From assembly GCA_030447925.1 (NCBI GenBank), contig JAUJNX010000007.1, positions 62,001-126,000 of the forward strand: a DNA stretch of 64,000 nt, given 5' to 3'. How positions within the stretch are numbered: the stretch's first letter is position 1; each line of letters starts with the position of its first letter. The translations under genes were made by a program, and so were the position numbers. This DNA comes from Egibacteraceae bacterium (GTDB lineage: Bacteria; Actinomycetota; Nitriliruptoria; Euzebyales; Egibacteraceae). The notes below the pieces were generated by a model. It saw only the letters and a program-made list of their open reading frames with translations, was not told the origin of the DNA and did no database searches. Positions 56,417 to 64,000 of this stretch are shown in pieces.

Positions 56417-57432
56417 CCACGCAGGACGCCCCCATCGCCGACGCGTCGGGCCGCCCGGCCGACGAGCCCGGCAGCGGGCCGACCCGGGCGGGCGGGCGCT
56501 TCGACCGCCTGCGCAGCATCCGCATCGCCGGGCTGGGCGCGGTGTTCGTGCTGTTCGTGATCGCTGGGGCGGTCCTCGCCCCCGAGCGCTTCCTGACCCT
56601 CAACAACCTCTACAACATCCTGCTCCAGGCGTCGGTGATCGGGATCGTCACGATCGGGCTGACGTTCGTGATCCTGGGCGGCGGGATCGACCTGTCGGTC
56701 GGGTCGCTGGTGGCGCTGGCCGGCGTGGTCGCGGCCGCCCCGTTCGCGCAGGACGGCGGCGTGCTGGCGATGGTCGCGATCGCCCTCGCCGTCGGCGCCC
56801 TGGCCGGGCTGGTGAACGGCGCGCTGATCGCCTACGGCCGGGTGGTCGCGTTCATCACCACCCTGGCGATGCTCACCACCGCGCGGGGGCTGGCCATCCG
56901 GGTCACCGACTCACGGCCGTTCATCATCAGCGAGGACGCGTTCAACACCCTGGGCACCGACCGGCTGCTGGGCGTGCCCATCCCCGTCTACTTCTTCCTC
57001 GCCGTCGCGGTCCTGGGCTGGGTGTTGCTGAACCGGACCACGTTCGGGCGGCGCACCGTCGCCATCGGCGGCAACGCCGAGGCCAGCCGCCTGGCCGGCA
57101 TCGACGTCAAGCGCCACACCATGCTGCTCTACGTCCTGTCCGGCGTGCTGAGCGGGCTGGCGGCGGTGCTGATCAGCGCGCAGCTGACCACCGGGTCGGC
57201 CAGCGTGGGGATCGGCTACGAACTCGACGCCATCGCCGCGGTGATCATCGGCGGCGCCTCCCTGTCGGGCGGCCGCGGGACGGTCGTAGGTTCGGTGCTC
57301 GGGATCCTGACGCTCACGGTGCTGGCCAACATCTTCGCGTTGCTGCTGATCCCCTCCGACGTCCGTCAGATCGTGCAGGGCGTGATCATCGTCGTCGCCG
57401 TCCTGCTGCAGGGCCGTTCGCGTTCGTCGTAA
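56413..57432 (+). CDS. Sugar ABC transporter permease, ribose (RbsC) type
   Basis: A 339-residue membrane protein with about eight to ten helices, matching the CUT2 permease family: TIGLTFVILGGGIDLSVGSLVAL near residue 80, TLAMLTTARGLA, TTFGRRTVAIGGNAEASRLAGIDV (the coupling EAA-like loop) and ELDAIAAVIIGGASLSGGRGTVVG. The first 35 residues are a Pro/Gly-rich soluble tail. GTG start coupled to the ATPase gene. The single permease would form a homodimer. Confidence 0.92.
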   Translation: MTTQDAPIADASGRPADEPGSGPTRAGGRFDRLRSIRIAGLGAVFVLFVIAGAVLAPERFLTLNNLYNILLQASVIGIVTIGLTFVILGGGIDLSVGSLVALAGVVAAAPFAQDGGVLAMVAIALAVGALAGLVNGALIAYGRVVAFITTLAMLTTARGLAIRVTDSRPFIISEDAFNTLGTDRLLGVPIPVYFFLAVAVLGWVLLNRTTFGRRTVAIGGNAEASRLAGIDVKRHTMLLYVLSGVLSGLAAVLISAQLTTGSASVGIGYELDAIAAVIIGGASLSGGRGTVVGSVLGILTLTVLANIFALLLIPSDVRQIVQGVIIVVAVLLQGRSRSS

Positions 57433-57455
57433 TTCCCTTCTGCGAGGAGAGGTGC

Positions 57456-58547
57456 ATGAGCAAGAACCCTGACCTGTTGCTGCCCGGCGTGCCGGCGGGC
57501 AGGTTCGACCGCCGCAGGCTGCTGCGCGGCGCGGCCGTGGTGGGGGCCGCGGGCGTGCTGGGCGCGTGCTCCGGCGGCGACGACGAGGAGGCGGCCGGGG
57601 CGGCGTCGCCCGCCGCGGTGGCCGCCGCGGGCGGCGCGTCGACCGAGCCCGGCGAGACCGTCCGCATCGGTTTCTCCGCCCCCGGCGCCGACCACGGGTG
57701 GCAGGCCGCCATCAGCCAGAACGCGCAGGAGGCGGCGGGCCAGTACGAGGACGTCGAGCTGATCCTGACCGAGGGCAACTCGACGAACGAGGCCCAGATC
57801 GCGCAGCTGCGCACGATCATCGGCGAGGACCTCGACGCCCTGGTGATCCTGCCCTACGAGGGGCAGGCGCTGACCGACATCGCCCTGGAGTTCATGGAGC
57901 AGGGCATCACGGTCGTCAACCTGGACCGCGTGTTCGCCGACGAGCGCGCCTACCGGACCCTGATCCTGGGCGACAACTACGGCATGGGCCTGTCGGCCGG
58001 CAACTACATCGGCCGCGAGCTGGGCGACGCGGGCGGCCCGGTCGCCGAGATCACCGGCATCGCCTCGCTGGAGCTGACCGCCCAGCGCAGCCAGGGCTTC
58101 CGCGACGCGCTGGAGGGCTACCCCAACGTGGAGATCGTCGCCCAGGAGGAGGCGCTGTTCACGGTCGACTCGGGGCTGACCGCCGCGCAGAACCTGCTGC
58201 AGGCCCAGGGCGAGCTAGCGGCGATCTGGAACCACGACGACGACCAGGGCATCGGCGTGGAGCAGGCGATCCGCCAGTCCGGGCGCACCGACGAGTTCTT
58301 CCTGGTCGGCGGCGCGGGCTCGCGGCAGGTCATGGAGAAGATCCGCGACGGCGACCTGTACCGCGCCACGGTGCTCTACCCGCCGACCATGGCGGCCAGC
58401 GCCGTGAGCCTTGCCCGCCTCATCGCGCAGTCCCGCAAGATGGGCGACCTGGCGGAGGCCGAGGTGCCCAAGAGCATCACGCTGTACTCCTCCACCGTCA
58501 CCCAGGACAACGTCGACCAGTTCATCGAGCTGGCCTTCGACAGCTAG
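57456..58547 (+). CDS. Sugar-binding lipoprotein of the ABC importer, Tat-exported
   Basis: A 363-residue periplasmic-binding protein of the RbsB family, here anchored on the outer face. The signal has FDRRRLLRGAAVV (twin-arginine) and the lipobox LGACSGG, so it is a Tat-dependent lipoprotein with the mature end at Cys36 or close to it. The binding domain starts RIGFSAPGADHGWQAAI and includes LVILPYEGQALTDIA, VNLDRVF and LGDNYGMGLSAGNYIGREL, with NHDDDQGIGVEQAI in the hinge. Folding before export suits a protein that needs metal or fast folding. It completes the three-gene importer. Confidence 0.9.
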   Translation: MSKNPDLLLPGVPAGRFDRRRLLRGAAVVGAAGVLGACSGGDDEEAAGAASPAAVAAAGGASTEPGETVRIGFSAPGADHGWQAAISQNAQEAAGQYEDVELILTEGNSTNEAQIAQLRTIIGEDLDALVILPYEGQALTDIALEFMEQGITVVNLDRVFADERAYRTLILGDNYGMGLSAGNYIGRELGDAGGPVAEITGIASLELTAQRSQGFRDALEGYPNVEIVAQEEALFTVDSGLTAAQNLLQAQGELAAIWNHDDDQGIGVEQAIRQSGRTDEFFLVGGAGSRQVMEKIRDGDLYRATVLYPPTMAASAVSLARLIAQSRKMGDLAEAEVPKSITLYSSTVTQDNVDQFIELAFDS

Positions 58548-58561
58548 TCGCTCCGCTGCTT

Positions 58562-58596
58562 CGGACATGTTCCGGATCAATTCCGGAACATGTCCG
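58562..58596 (+). promoter_or_regulatory. 15-bp perfect inverted repeat between the importer and the ThuA fusion gene
   Basis: CGGACATGTTCCGGA (58562-58576) and its exact complement TCCGGAACATGTCCG (58582-58596) flank TCAAT. With no T run it is either a U-poor terminator for the importer operon or a large operator for the downstream secreted enzyme; the AT-rich TGTCAATTGAATAAAC stretch just after it (58638-58653) suggests a promoter region. Confidence 0.6.
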
Positions 58597-58668
58597 GGCA
58601 GCTTGACGGGTGACGCGCCACGTAGCAAAACTGCGGTTGTCAATTGAATAAACTCCAGTGGGGGCGCC

Positions 58669-61600
58669 GTGAGCCGACGTGTGCTGTTCTGTGGACTTCT
58701 CGCAGTCGCGATGGCGGCGGCGCTCCCGCCCGCCCGGCCCGCCACCGCGCAGGCCCCCGCCGCCGACGTCCTGGTCTTCTCCAAGACCGCGGGCTTCCGG
58801 CACGACTCCATCCCCGCGGGCATCGCCGCCATCCAGCAGCTGGGCGAGGACAACGGGTTCGCCGTCACCGCCACCGAGGACGCCGGCACCTTCACCGACG
58901 CGGGGCTCGACGGCTACGAGGCCGTGGTGTTCCTGTCCACCACCGGCGACGTGCTGAACGCCGGCCAGCAGGCCGCGTTCGAGCGCTTCATCGCCGACGG
59001 CGGCGGGTTCGCCGGCGTCCACGCCGCCGCGGACACCGAGTACGACTGGGCCTGGTACGGCGACCTGGTCGGCGCGTACTTCGAGAGCCACCCCGCGAAC
59101 CAGACCGCGACGGTCGAGGTCGCCGACGGCGCCCACCCGTCGACCGCGGACCTGCCCGCCCGCTGGGAGCGCTTCGACGAGTGGTACAACTACCGGTCCA
59201 ACCCCCGGGGCGACGTCCACGTCCTCGCGACCCTCGACGAGGCCAGCTACGACCCCGGTTCCGGGGCGATGGGCACCGACCACCCGACCGCGTGGTGCCA
59301 CGAGTACGACGGCGGGCGCTCCTGGTACACCGGCGGCGGGCACACCACGGCGTCCTACAGCGAGTCGCTGTTCCTCGACCACCTGCTCGGGGGCGTCCGG
59401 TACGCCGCGGGCCTGGCCGGCGGCGACTGCGGCGGGACGGAGTGGGAGAACTTCGACAAGGTCCTGCTCACCCGCGACCTCGGCGAGCCGATGGGCCTGA
59501 CCGTGGCCCCCGACGGCCGGGTCTTCACCACCGCCCGCCAGGGCGCCATCCGGGTGTACGACCCCGGCACCGGCACCACGTCGGTCGCCGCGGAGCTGGA
59601 CGTCTACAGCGGCGACGAGGACGGTCTGCAGGGCCTGACCCTCGACCCGGACTTCGCCGACAACGGCTGGCTGTACACCTACTACTCGCCCGACGTCGGC
59701 GAGTCGATCAACCGGCTGTCGCGCTTCACCGTCGAGGGCGACAGCCTGGACCTGTCCACCGAGGTCGTGCTGCTCGAGGTCCCCGTGACCCGCGGCGAGT
59801 GCTGCCACGTCGGCGGCGACCTGGACTTCGACGCGCAGGGCAACCTCTACCTGTCGACCGGCGACGACACCAGCCCGTTCGAGTCCGAGGGCTACGCCCC
59901 GATCGACGAGCGCGACGGGCGCGAGGCGTTCGACGCCCAGCGCAGCAGCGCGAACACCGACGACCTGCGCGGCAAGATCCTGCGCATCACCCCGCAGGAC
60001 GACGGCAGCTACACGATCCCGCCGGGCAACCTGTTCGCCCCGGGCACCGCGGGCACCCGGCCCGAGATCTACACGATGGGCCACCGCAACCCGTTCCGCT
60101 TCGAGGTCGACAGCGAGACGGGCTGGATCTACCAGGGTGAGGTCGGTCCCGACGCCGGCAGCACCAGCGCCACCCGCGGCCCGGTCGCCCACGACGAGCT
60201 CAACCAGATCCGTGGCCCCGGCAACTACGGTTGGCCCTACTGCGTGGGCCCGGACCTGGCCTACATCGACTACGACTTCGCCACCGGGGCCAGCGGGTCG
60301 GCGTTCGACTGCGACGCGCCGACCAACACGGCCCCGCGCAACACGGGGCTGGAGCAGCTCCCCGACGCCGAGGAGCCGCTGCTGTGGTACCCGCCGGGCA
60401 CCTCGTCGCAGTTCCCCGAGCTGGGCTCGGGCGGCCGCACGGCGATGGGCGGGCCGGTCTACCACTACGACCCGTCCAACCCGTCGCCGATCAAGTTCCC
60501 CGCCTACTACGACGACACGGCCTTCTTCTACGAGTGGACGCGCAACTACGTGAAGGAGCTCAAGCTCGACGAGGACGGGGAGCTGCTGCAGATCAACCCG
60601 TTCCTGCCGGGCGGGGACTACCGCCGCCCCATGGACATGGAGTTCGGCCCGGACGGCGCGCTCTACGTCCTGGAGTACGGTACCGGCGGGTACTTCGCCG
60701 CGAGCGAGGACGCGGGCCTGTTCCGCATCGAGTACACCGGCGGCGACCGCACGCCGGTCGCGGAGATCTCCGCGTCGCCCACCTCGGGCCAGGCCCCGCT
60801 GGCCGTGTCCTTCTCCAGCGACGGGTCGTCCGACCCCGACGGCGGCAGCCTCAGCTACGCCTGGGACTTCACCAACGACGGCTCCACGGACTCGACCGCG
60901 GCGAACCCGTCGCACACCTACACGAGCAACGGGACCTACACCGCGAAGCTCACCGTCACCGCCTCCGACGGGGACAGCGGCACGGCGACCGTCGTCGTCA
61001 CGGTCGGCAACACGGCCCCGACGGTGGCGTTCAGCTCGCCGCCCAGCGGCGGTTTCTTCGCCTTCGGCGAGGACATCCCCTACGCGGTCGCGGTCACCGA
61101 CGCCGAGGACGGCAGCGACGTGGACTGCGCGCAGGTCGAGGTGAGCTTCATCCTGGGCCACGACGCGCACGGGCACCCGCTGTCGTCGGCGACCGGTTGC
61201 AGCGGGAGCCTGCCCAGCCTGCAGGCCGACGGCCACGGCGACGAGGCCGACATCTTCGGCGTCCTGGTCGCGACCTACACCGACGCCGGGGGCCTGGACG
61301 GCGAGGCGGAGCTCGTGCTCCAGCCGAAGGACCTGCAGGCCGAGCACTACGACTCCCAGTCCGGCACGCAGATCGCCAGCGAGGGCAACGCCCCCGAGGG
61401 CGGCGAGCGCGTCGGCTACACCAACGCGGGCGACTGGATCGCCTTCGACCCGGTGAACCTCAGCGGGATCGACTCGGTGACCCTGCGCACCTCGGGGACG
61501 TCCACGTCCGGCGTCGAGTTCCGCATCGACTCGCCCACCGGCCAGCTGATCGGCTCCGCGTCGGTCCCGAGCACCGGCGCCTGGGACGCCTACACCGAGG

Positions 61601-62328
61601 TCGGGCCCGTGACCCTGGACGACCCCGGCGGCACCCACGCGCTGTACGTGGTGTTCACCGCCGGCGGCATGGACCTGGACCGCCTGACCTTCAACGGCAC
61701 CGGCGTCGCCGTGGAGGCCTGCCCCGGCGACGACGAGTTCGACGGGACCGCGCCGGCGGCCTGCCGCTGGACGCGCAGCGTGCGGGTCAACGACGCGAAC
61801 CGGTCGGTCGCCGACGGGTCGCTCACGATCCAGACCACGTCGGGGGACATGTACAACAGCAACACCGACGGCGAGAACCTCACCCTCCAGGACGCCCCCG
61901 ACGGCTCCTGGACGGCGACGACCAAGCTGACCATGGACGCGACCGACCCGTACCAGCAGGCCGGCCTGATGCTCTACGGCAGCGATGACGACTTCGTCAA
62001 GGCGGCGTTCATCGCCACCCCCTCCGGGCGGCAGTTCGAGTTCATCGCCCAGCAGGGCGGCGCCGCCGACGACCAGGGCGGGGCGGACCGCACGCCCCAC
62101 GTCGCCGCGGACTTCCCCGACACCGTCTGGGTGCGCATGACCAGCGACGGCACCGACGTCACCGCCGCGTGGTCCAGCGACGGGACCACCTTCACCACCT
62201 ACGGCCGGTCCCACCCGCTGGCGGGGATCGGCAACCCGGCGATCGGGGTCTACGCCCTGCACGCCCTGGACGACGCCGCGTCGACCACCGCGAGCTTCGA
62301 CTGGTTCGACATCAAGCCAGGCGGCTGA
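58669..62328 (+). CDS. Secreted ThuA / PQQ-type sugar dehydrogenase / PKD / CBM6-like / DUF1349-like fusion protein
   Basis: A 1219-residue modular exoprotein. Residues 1-27: Sec signal (ATAQAP). About 32-245: ThuA domain (LVFSKTAGFRHDSIPAGIAAIQ, GVHAAADTEYDWAWYG, PTAWCHEYDGGRSWYTGGGHT). About 260-690: glucose/sorbosone-dehydrogenase beta propeller (EPMGLTVAPDGRVF, CCHVGGDLDFDAQGNLYLSTGDD, GKILRITP, MGHRNPFRFEVD, GPGNYGWPYC). About 690-785: PKD domain. About 785-885: unassigned domain with GHDAHGHPL. About 886-1015: CBM6-like. About 1017-1219: concanavalin-like DUF1349 domain. It should bind a carbohydrate and oxidise it outside the cell. GTG start. Placed directly after a sugar importer. Confidence 0.85.
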   Translation: MSRRVLFCGLLAVAMAAALPPARPATAQAPAADVLVFSKTAGFRHDSIPAGIAAIQQLGEDNGFAVTATEDAGTFTDAGLDGYEAVVFLSTTGDVLNAGQQAAFERFIADGGGFAGVHAAADTEYDWAWYGDLVGAYFESHPANQTATVEVADGAHPSTADLPARWERFDEWYNYRSNPRGDVHVLATLDEASYDPGSGAMGTDHPTAWCHEYDGGRSWYTGGGHTTASYSESLFLDHLLGGVRYAAGLAGGDCGGTEWENFDKVLLTRDLGEPMGLTVAPDGRVFTTARQGAIRVYDPGTGTTSVAAELDVYSGDEDGLQGLTLDPDFADNGWLYTYYSPDVGESINRLSRFTVEGDSLDLSTEVVLLEVPVTRGECCHVGGDLDFDAQGNLYLSTGDDTSPFESEGYAPIDERDGREAFDAQRSSANTDDLRGKILRITPQDDGSYTIPPGNLFAPGTAGTRPEIYTMGHRNPFRFEVDSETGWIYQGEVGPDAGSTSATRGPVAHDELNQIRGPGNYGWPYCVGPDLAYIDYDFATGASGSAFDCDAPTNTAPRNTGLEQLPDAEEPLLWYPPGTSSQFPELGSGGRTAMGGPVYHYDPSNPSPIKFPAYYDDTAFFYEWTRNYVKELKLDEDGELLQINPFLPGGDYRRPMDMEFGPDGALYVLEYGTGGYFAASEDAGLFRIEYTGGDRTPVAEISASPTSGQAPLAVSFSSDGSSDPDGGSLSYAWDFTNDGSTDSTAANPSHTYTSNGTYTAKLTVTASDGDSGTATVVVTVGNTAPTVAFSSPPSGGFFAFGEDIPYAVAVTDAEDGSDVDCAQVEVSFILGHDAHGHPLSSATGCSGSLPSLQADGHGDEADIFGVLVATYTDAGGLDGEAELVLQPKDLQAEHYDSQSGTQIASEGNAPEGGERVGYTNAGDWIAFDPVNLSGIDSVTLRTSGTSTSGVEFRIDSPTGQLIGSASVPSTGAWDAYTEVGPVTLDDPGGTHALYVVFTAGGMDLDRLTFNGTGVAVEACPGDDEFDGTAPAACRWTRSVRVNDANRSVADGSLTIQTTSGDMYNSNTDGENLTLQDAPDGSWTATTKLTMDATDPYQQAGLMLYGSDDDFVKAAFIATPSGRQFEFIAQQGGAADDQGGADRTPHVAADFPDTVWVRMTSDGTDVTAAWSSDGTTFTTYGRSHPLAGIGNPAIGVYALHALDDAASTTASFDWFDIKPGG

Positions 62329-62358
62329 TAGCGCTTCGGCCGGACTTATTCCGTAACC

Positions 62359-62369
62359 GGTTTGAAACC
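62359..62369 (+). promoter_or_regulatory. 11-bp palindrome GGTTTGAAACC upstream of the second fusion gene
   Basis: GGTTT-G-AAACC is a perfect short inverted repeat six bases before a -35 element, a typical place for an activator or repressor site. It differs from the repeats upstream of the two ROK genes. Confidence 0.35.
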
Positions 62370-62374
62370 AGCCA

Positions 62375-62402
62375 TTGACACTCGCGTAACGGACACGACA
62401 AT
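62375..62402 (+). promoter_or_regulatory. Promoter of the second ThuA fusion (TTGACA-16-GACAAT)
   Basis: A perfect -35 and a five-of-six -10-like hexamer are separated by 16 bases, starting an mRNA near 62409 with a 38-base leader to the ATG. The pair thus has a promoter independent of the first fusion gene. Confidence 0.5.
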
Positions 62403-62446
62403 TCGTCTGTTGTCACGACGAACGTCCGGCTACGTGGGGGTCGCCG

Positions 62447-64000
62447 ATGCGCAGAGCCAGACCACTGATCGTCCTGTCGCTCCTGGCGGTGCTGCTGGCC
62501 GGCATGCTGCCCGCGGCCGCGGCGCAGGACCCGGAGCCGGACTTCCGCGCGCTGGTCTTCTCCAAGACCGCGGGCTTCCGGCACGACTCGATCCCCGCCG
62601 GGATCGCCGCCATCCAGCAGCTGGGCGCCGACAACGGCTTCGCCGTCGACGCGACCGAGGACGCCGGCCAGTTCACCGACGAGGGGCTGGCGCCCTACGA
62701 CGTGGTCATCTGGCTGTCCACCACCGGCGACGTGCTGGACGCCGACCAGCAGGCGGCGTTCGAGCGCTACGTCCAGGCCGGGGGCGGCTACGCGGGCGTG
62801 CACGCCGCCGCCGACACCGAGTACGACTGGGCCTGGTACGGCGACCTCGTCGGGGCCTACTTCGCGAGCCACCCGGCCATCCAGACCGCCACCGTCGAGG
62901 TCGAGGACCCCGCGCACCCCTCCACCGCCCACCTGCCGGCGTCCTGGGAGCGAACCGACGAATGGTACAACTACCAGTCGAACCCGCGGGGTGACGTCCA
63001 CGTCCTGGCCACCCTCGACGAGGGCAGCTACGACGCCGGCTCCGGCGCGATGGGCGACGACCACCCGATCGCCTGGTGCCAGGACATCGACGGCGGGCGC
63101 TCCTGGTACACCGGCGGCGGCCACACCATCGAGTCCTACAGCGAGCCGGACTTCCTCCAGCACCTGCTCGGCGGCATCCAGAGCGCCGCGGGCGCCGTCG
63201 CGGCCGACTGCAGCGTCCCCCCGCCGGACCCCGACGGCCCGCCGGACCCCGACGACTTCGAGAAGGTCACCCTCACCAGCGAGGTGGGCGAGCCGATGGG
63301 GCTGGCCGTCCTGCCCGACGGCCGCGTCCTGCACACCGCCCGCACCGGCGAGGTGCGCCTGTTCAACCCGGGCACCGGCCAGGACACCATCGCGGCGACC
63401 ATCCCGGTCTACCTGCACGACGAGGACGGTCTCCAGGCGCTGGCCGTCGACCCCGCGTTCGAGGAGAACGGCTGGGTCTACATCTACTACTCCCCGCCGC
63501 TGGACACCCCGCCCGGCGACGGGCAGTTCCCCGGCGAGAACTGGCTGTCGCGCTTCACGATGGTGGGCGACTCGCTGGACCTGGAGTCCGAGGTCACCCT
63601 CCTGAAGGTGGGGGTCACCCGCGGCCTGTGCTGCCACGTCGGCGGGGACGTCGCGTTCGACGCCGCGGGCAACCTGTTCCTGGCCACGGGCGACGACACC
63701 AACCCGTTCGAGTCCGGCGGGTACACACCGATCGACGAGCGCCCCGGCCGGGAGGGCTACGACGCCCAGCGCAGCTCGGGCAACACCAACGACCTGCGCG
63801 GCAAGCTGCTGCGCATCACCCCGCAGCCCGACGGCACCTACACCGTCCCCGAGGGCAACCTGTTCCCGCCGGGGACCGAGGGGACGCGCCCCGAGATCTA
63901 CTCGATGGGCCACCGCAACCTGTTCCGCTTCAGCGTCGACAGCGAGACCGGCTGGGTGTACGCGGGGGAGGTCGGCCCCGACGCCGGCAGCCCCAGCGCC
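62447..64000 (+). CDS. Second secreted ThuA / PQQ-type sugar dehydrogenase fusion (partial, runs off the window)
   Basis: The first 518 codons of a paralog of the preceding gene; no stop before the window end. Residues 1-27 are a Sec signal (RPLIVLSLLAVLLAGMLPAAAAQ). The ThuA domain and start of the beta propeller follow the first copy nearly residue by residue (LVFSKTAGFRHDSIPAGIAAIQ; WAWYGDLVGAYFASHP; CCHVGGDVAFDAAGNLFLATGDD), and the DNA is also very similar there. It differs by a PDPDGPPDPDD linker between the two domains and a longer loop PPLDTPPGDGQFPGEN in the propeller. A tandem duplication with later divergence is evident; the accessory domains of this copy are not visible. Confidence 0.85.
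   Translation, partial: MRRARPLIVLSLLAVLLAGMLPAAAAQDPEPDFRALVFSKTAGFRHDSIPAGIAAIQQLGADNGFAVDATEDAGQFTDEGLAPYDVVIWLSTTGDVLDADQQAAFERYVQAGGGYAGVHAAADTEYDWAWYGDLVGAYFASHPAIQTATVEVEDPAHPSTAHLPASWERTDEWYNYQSNPRGDVHVLATLDEGSYDAGSGAMGDDHPIAWCQDIDGGRSWYTGGGHTIESYSEPDFLQHLLGGIQSAAGAVAADCSVPPPDPDGPPDPDDFEKVTLTSEVGEPMGLAVLPDGRVLHTARTGEVRLFNPGTGQDTIAATIPVYLHDEDGLQALAVDPAFEENGWVYIYYSPPLDTPPGDGQFPGENWLSRFTMVGDSLDLESEVTLLKVGVTRGLCCHVGGDVAFDAAGNLFLATGDDTNPFESGGYTPIDERPGREGYDAQRSSGNTNDLRGKLLRITPQPDGTYTVPEGNLFPPGTEGTRPEIYSMGHRNLFRFSVDSETGWVYAGEVGPDAGSPSA

Noticed and set aside
58522..62262. A 1246-codon open frame antisense to the first ThuA fusion gene
   Set aside because: It is an Arg/Val/Gly-rich shadow produced by GC-biased third positions; no domain is recognisable and the sense frame is a clear multidomain protein.

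Overview
This is a very GC-rich window (roughly 73 percent by eye) with dense, mostly co-directional genes, many GTG starts and frequent 4-base GTGA/ATGA gene overlaps. The chromosomal core is response regulator-argS-lysA-hom-thrC-thrB-rho-rpmE-yqhQ-prfA-prmC-tsaC-rpiB-glyA-GlcNAc-1-P transferase-atp operon-murA. Together with PadR/DUF1048, a septum-formation lipid-anchored type protein and an Asp-type MurA, this points to an actinobacterium. A YqhQ/DUF1385 gene next to rpmE suggests a deep-branching class (Nitriliruptoria- or Thermoleophilia-like) rather than Streptomyces, but the species cannot be named from the sequence.

Layout. 1-2006: end of a PadR-DUF1048-ABC exporter operon. 2040-5470: a decayed patch with two IS110-family elements placed head to head, a GyrI-like gene cut at its start, and a monooxygenase-like remnant, bounded by tRNA-Arg(CCG). 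5542-17781: C-S lyase-like aminotransferase, response regulator, argS, a cardiolipin-synthase-like enzyme, and the lysine/threonine genes lysA, hom, thrC, thrB; an ECF sigma/VOC pair lies on the other strand. 18197-28827: rho and the translation/wall block. 28838-36426: the complete F1Fo ATP synthase operon with a Rex-like redox operator over its first promoter. 36642-44813: murA, a CPBP protease, small conserved actinobacterial proteins, an SDR enzyme, two cyclophilins, methylmalonyl-CoA epimerase, a thiolase and a HAD phosphatase. 44922-64000: a sugar region: xylB and a P450 (minus), then aldose epimerase, xylA, a ROK regulator, a TIM-barrel isomerase, a Gfo/Idh/MocA oxidoreductase, a second ROK regulator, a complete ribose-type ABC importer, and two tandem secreted ThuA-PQQ-type sugar dehydrogenase fusions, the second cut by the window edge.

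How it works together. The last region reads as an outside-in sugar pathway: secreted modular enzymes bind and oxidise or process polymer or glycoside outside the cell, a Tat-lipoprotein/ABC importer brings sugar in, and isomerase, Gfo/Idh/MocA, XylA and XylB process it under two ROK repressors, each with a nearby inverted repeat. Several conserved genes (atpA, rho, one ROK regulator) are out of frame by one or a few bases; because atpA is needed for the otherwise intact operon, small assembly indels are the likeliest explanation and frames in this window should be read with that in mind.

Control signals: several genes (hom, thrC, tsaC, murA, the gene at 42424, the atp operon) have a TAGACT-like -10 box 6 to 10 bases before the start codon and no ribosome site, the pattern of leaderless mRNAs.
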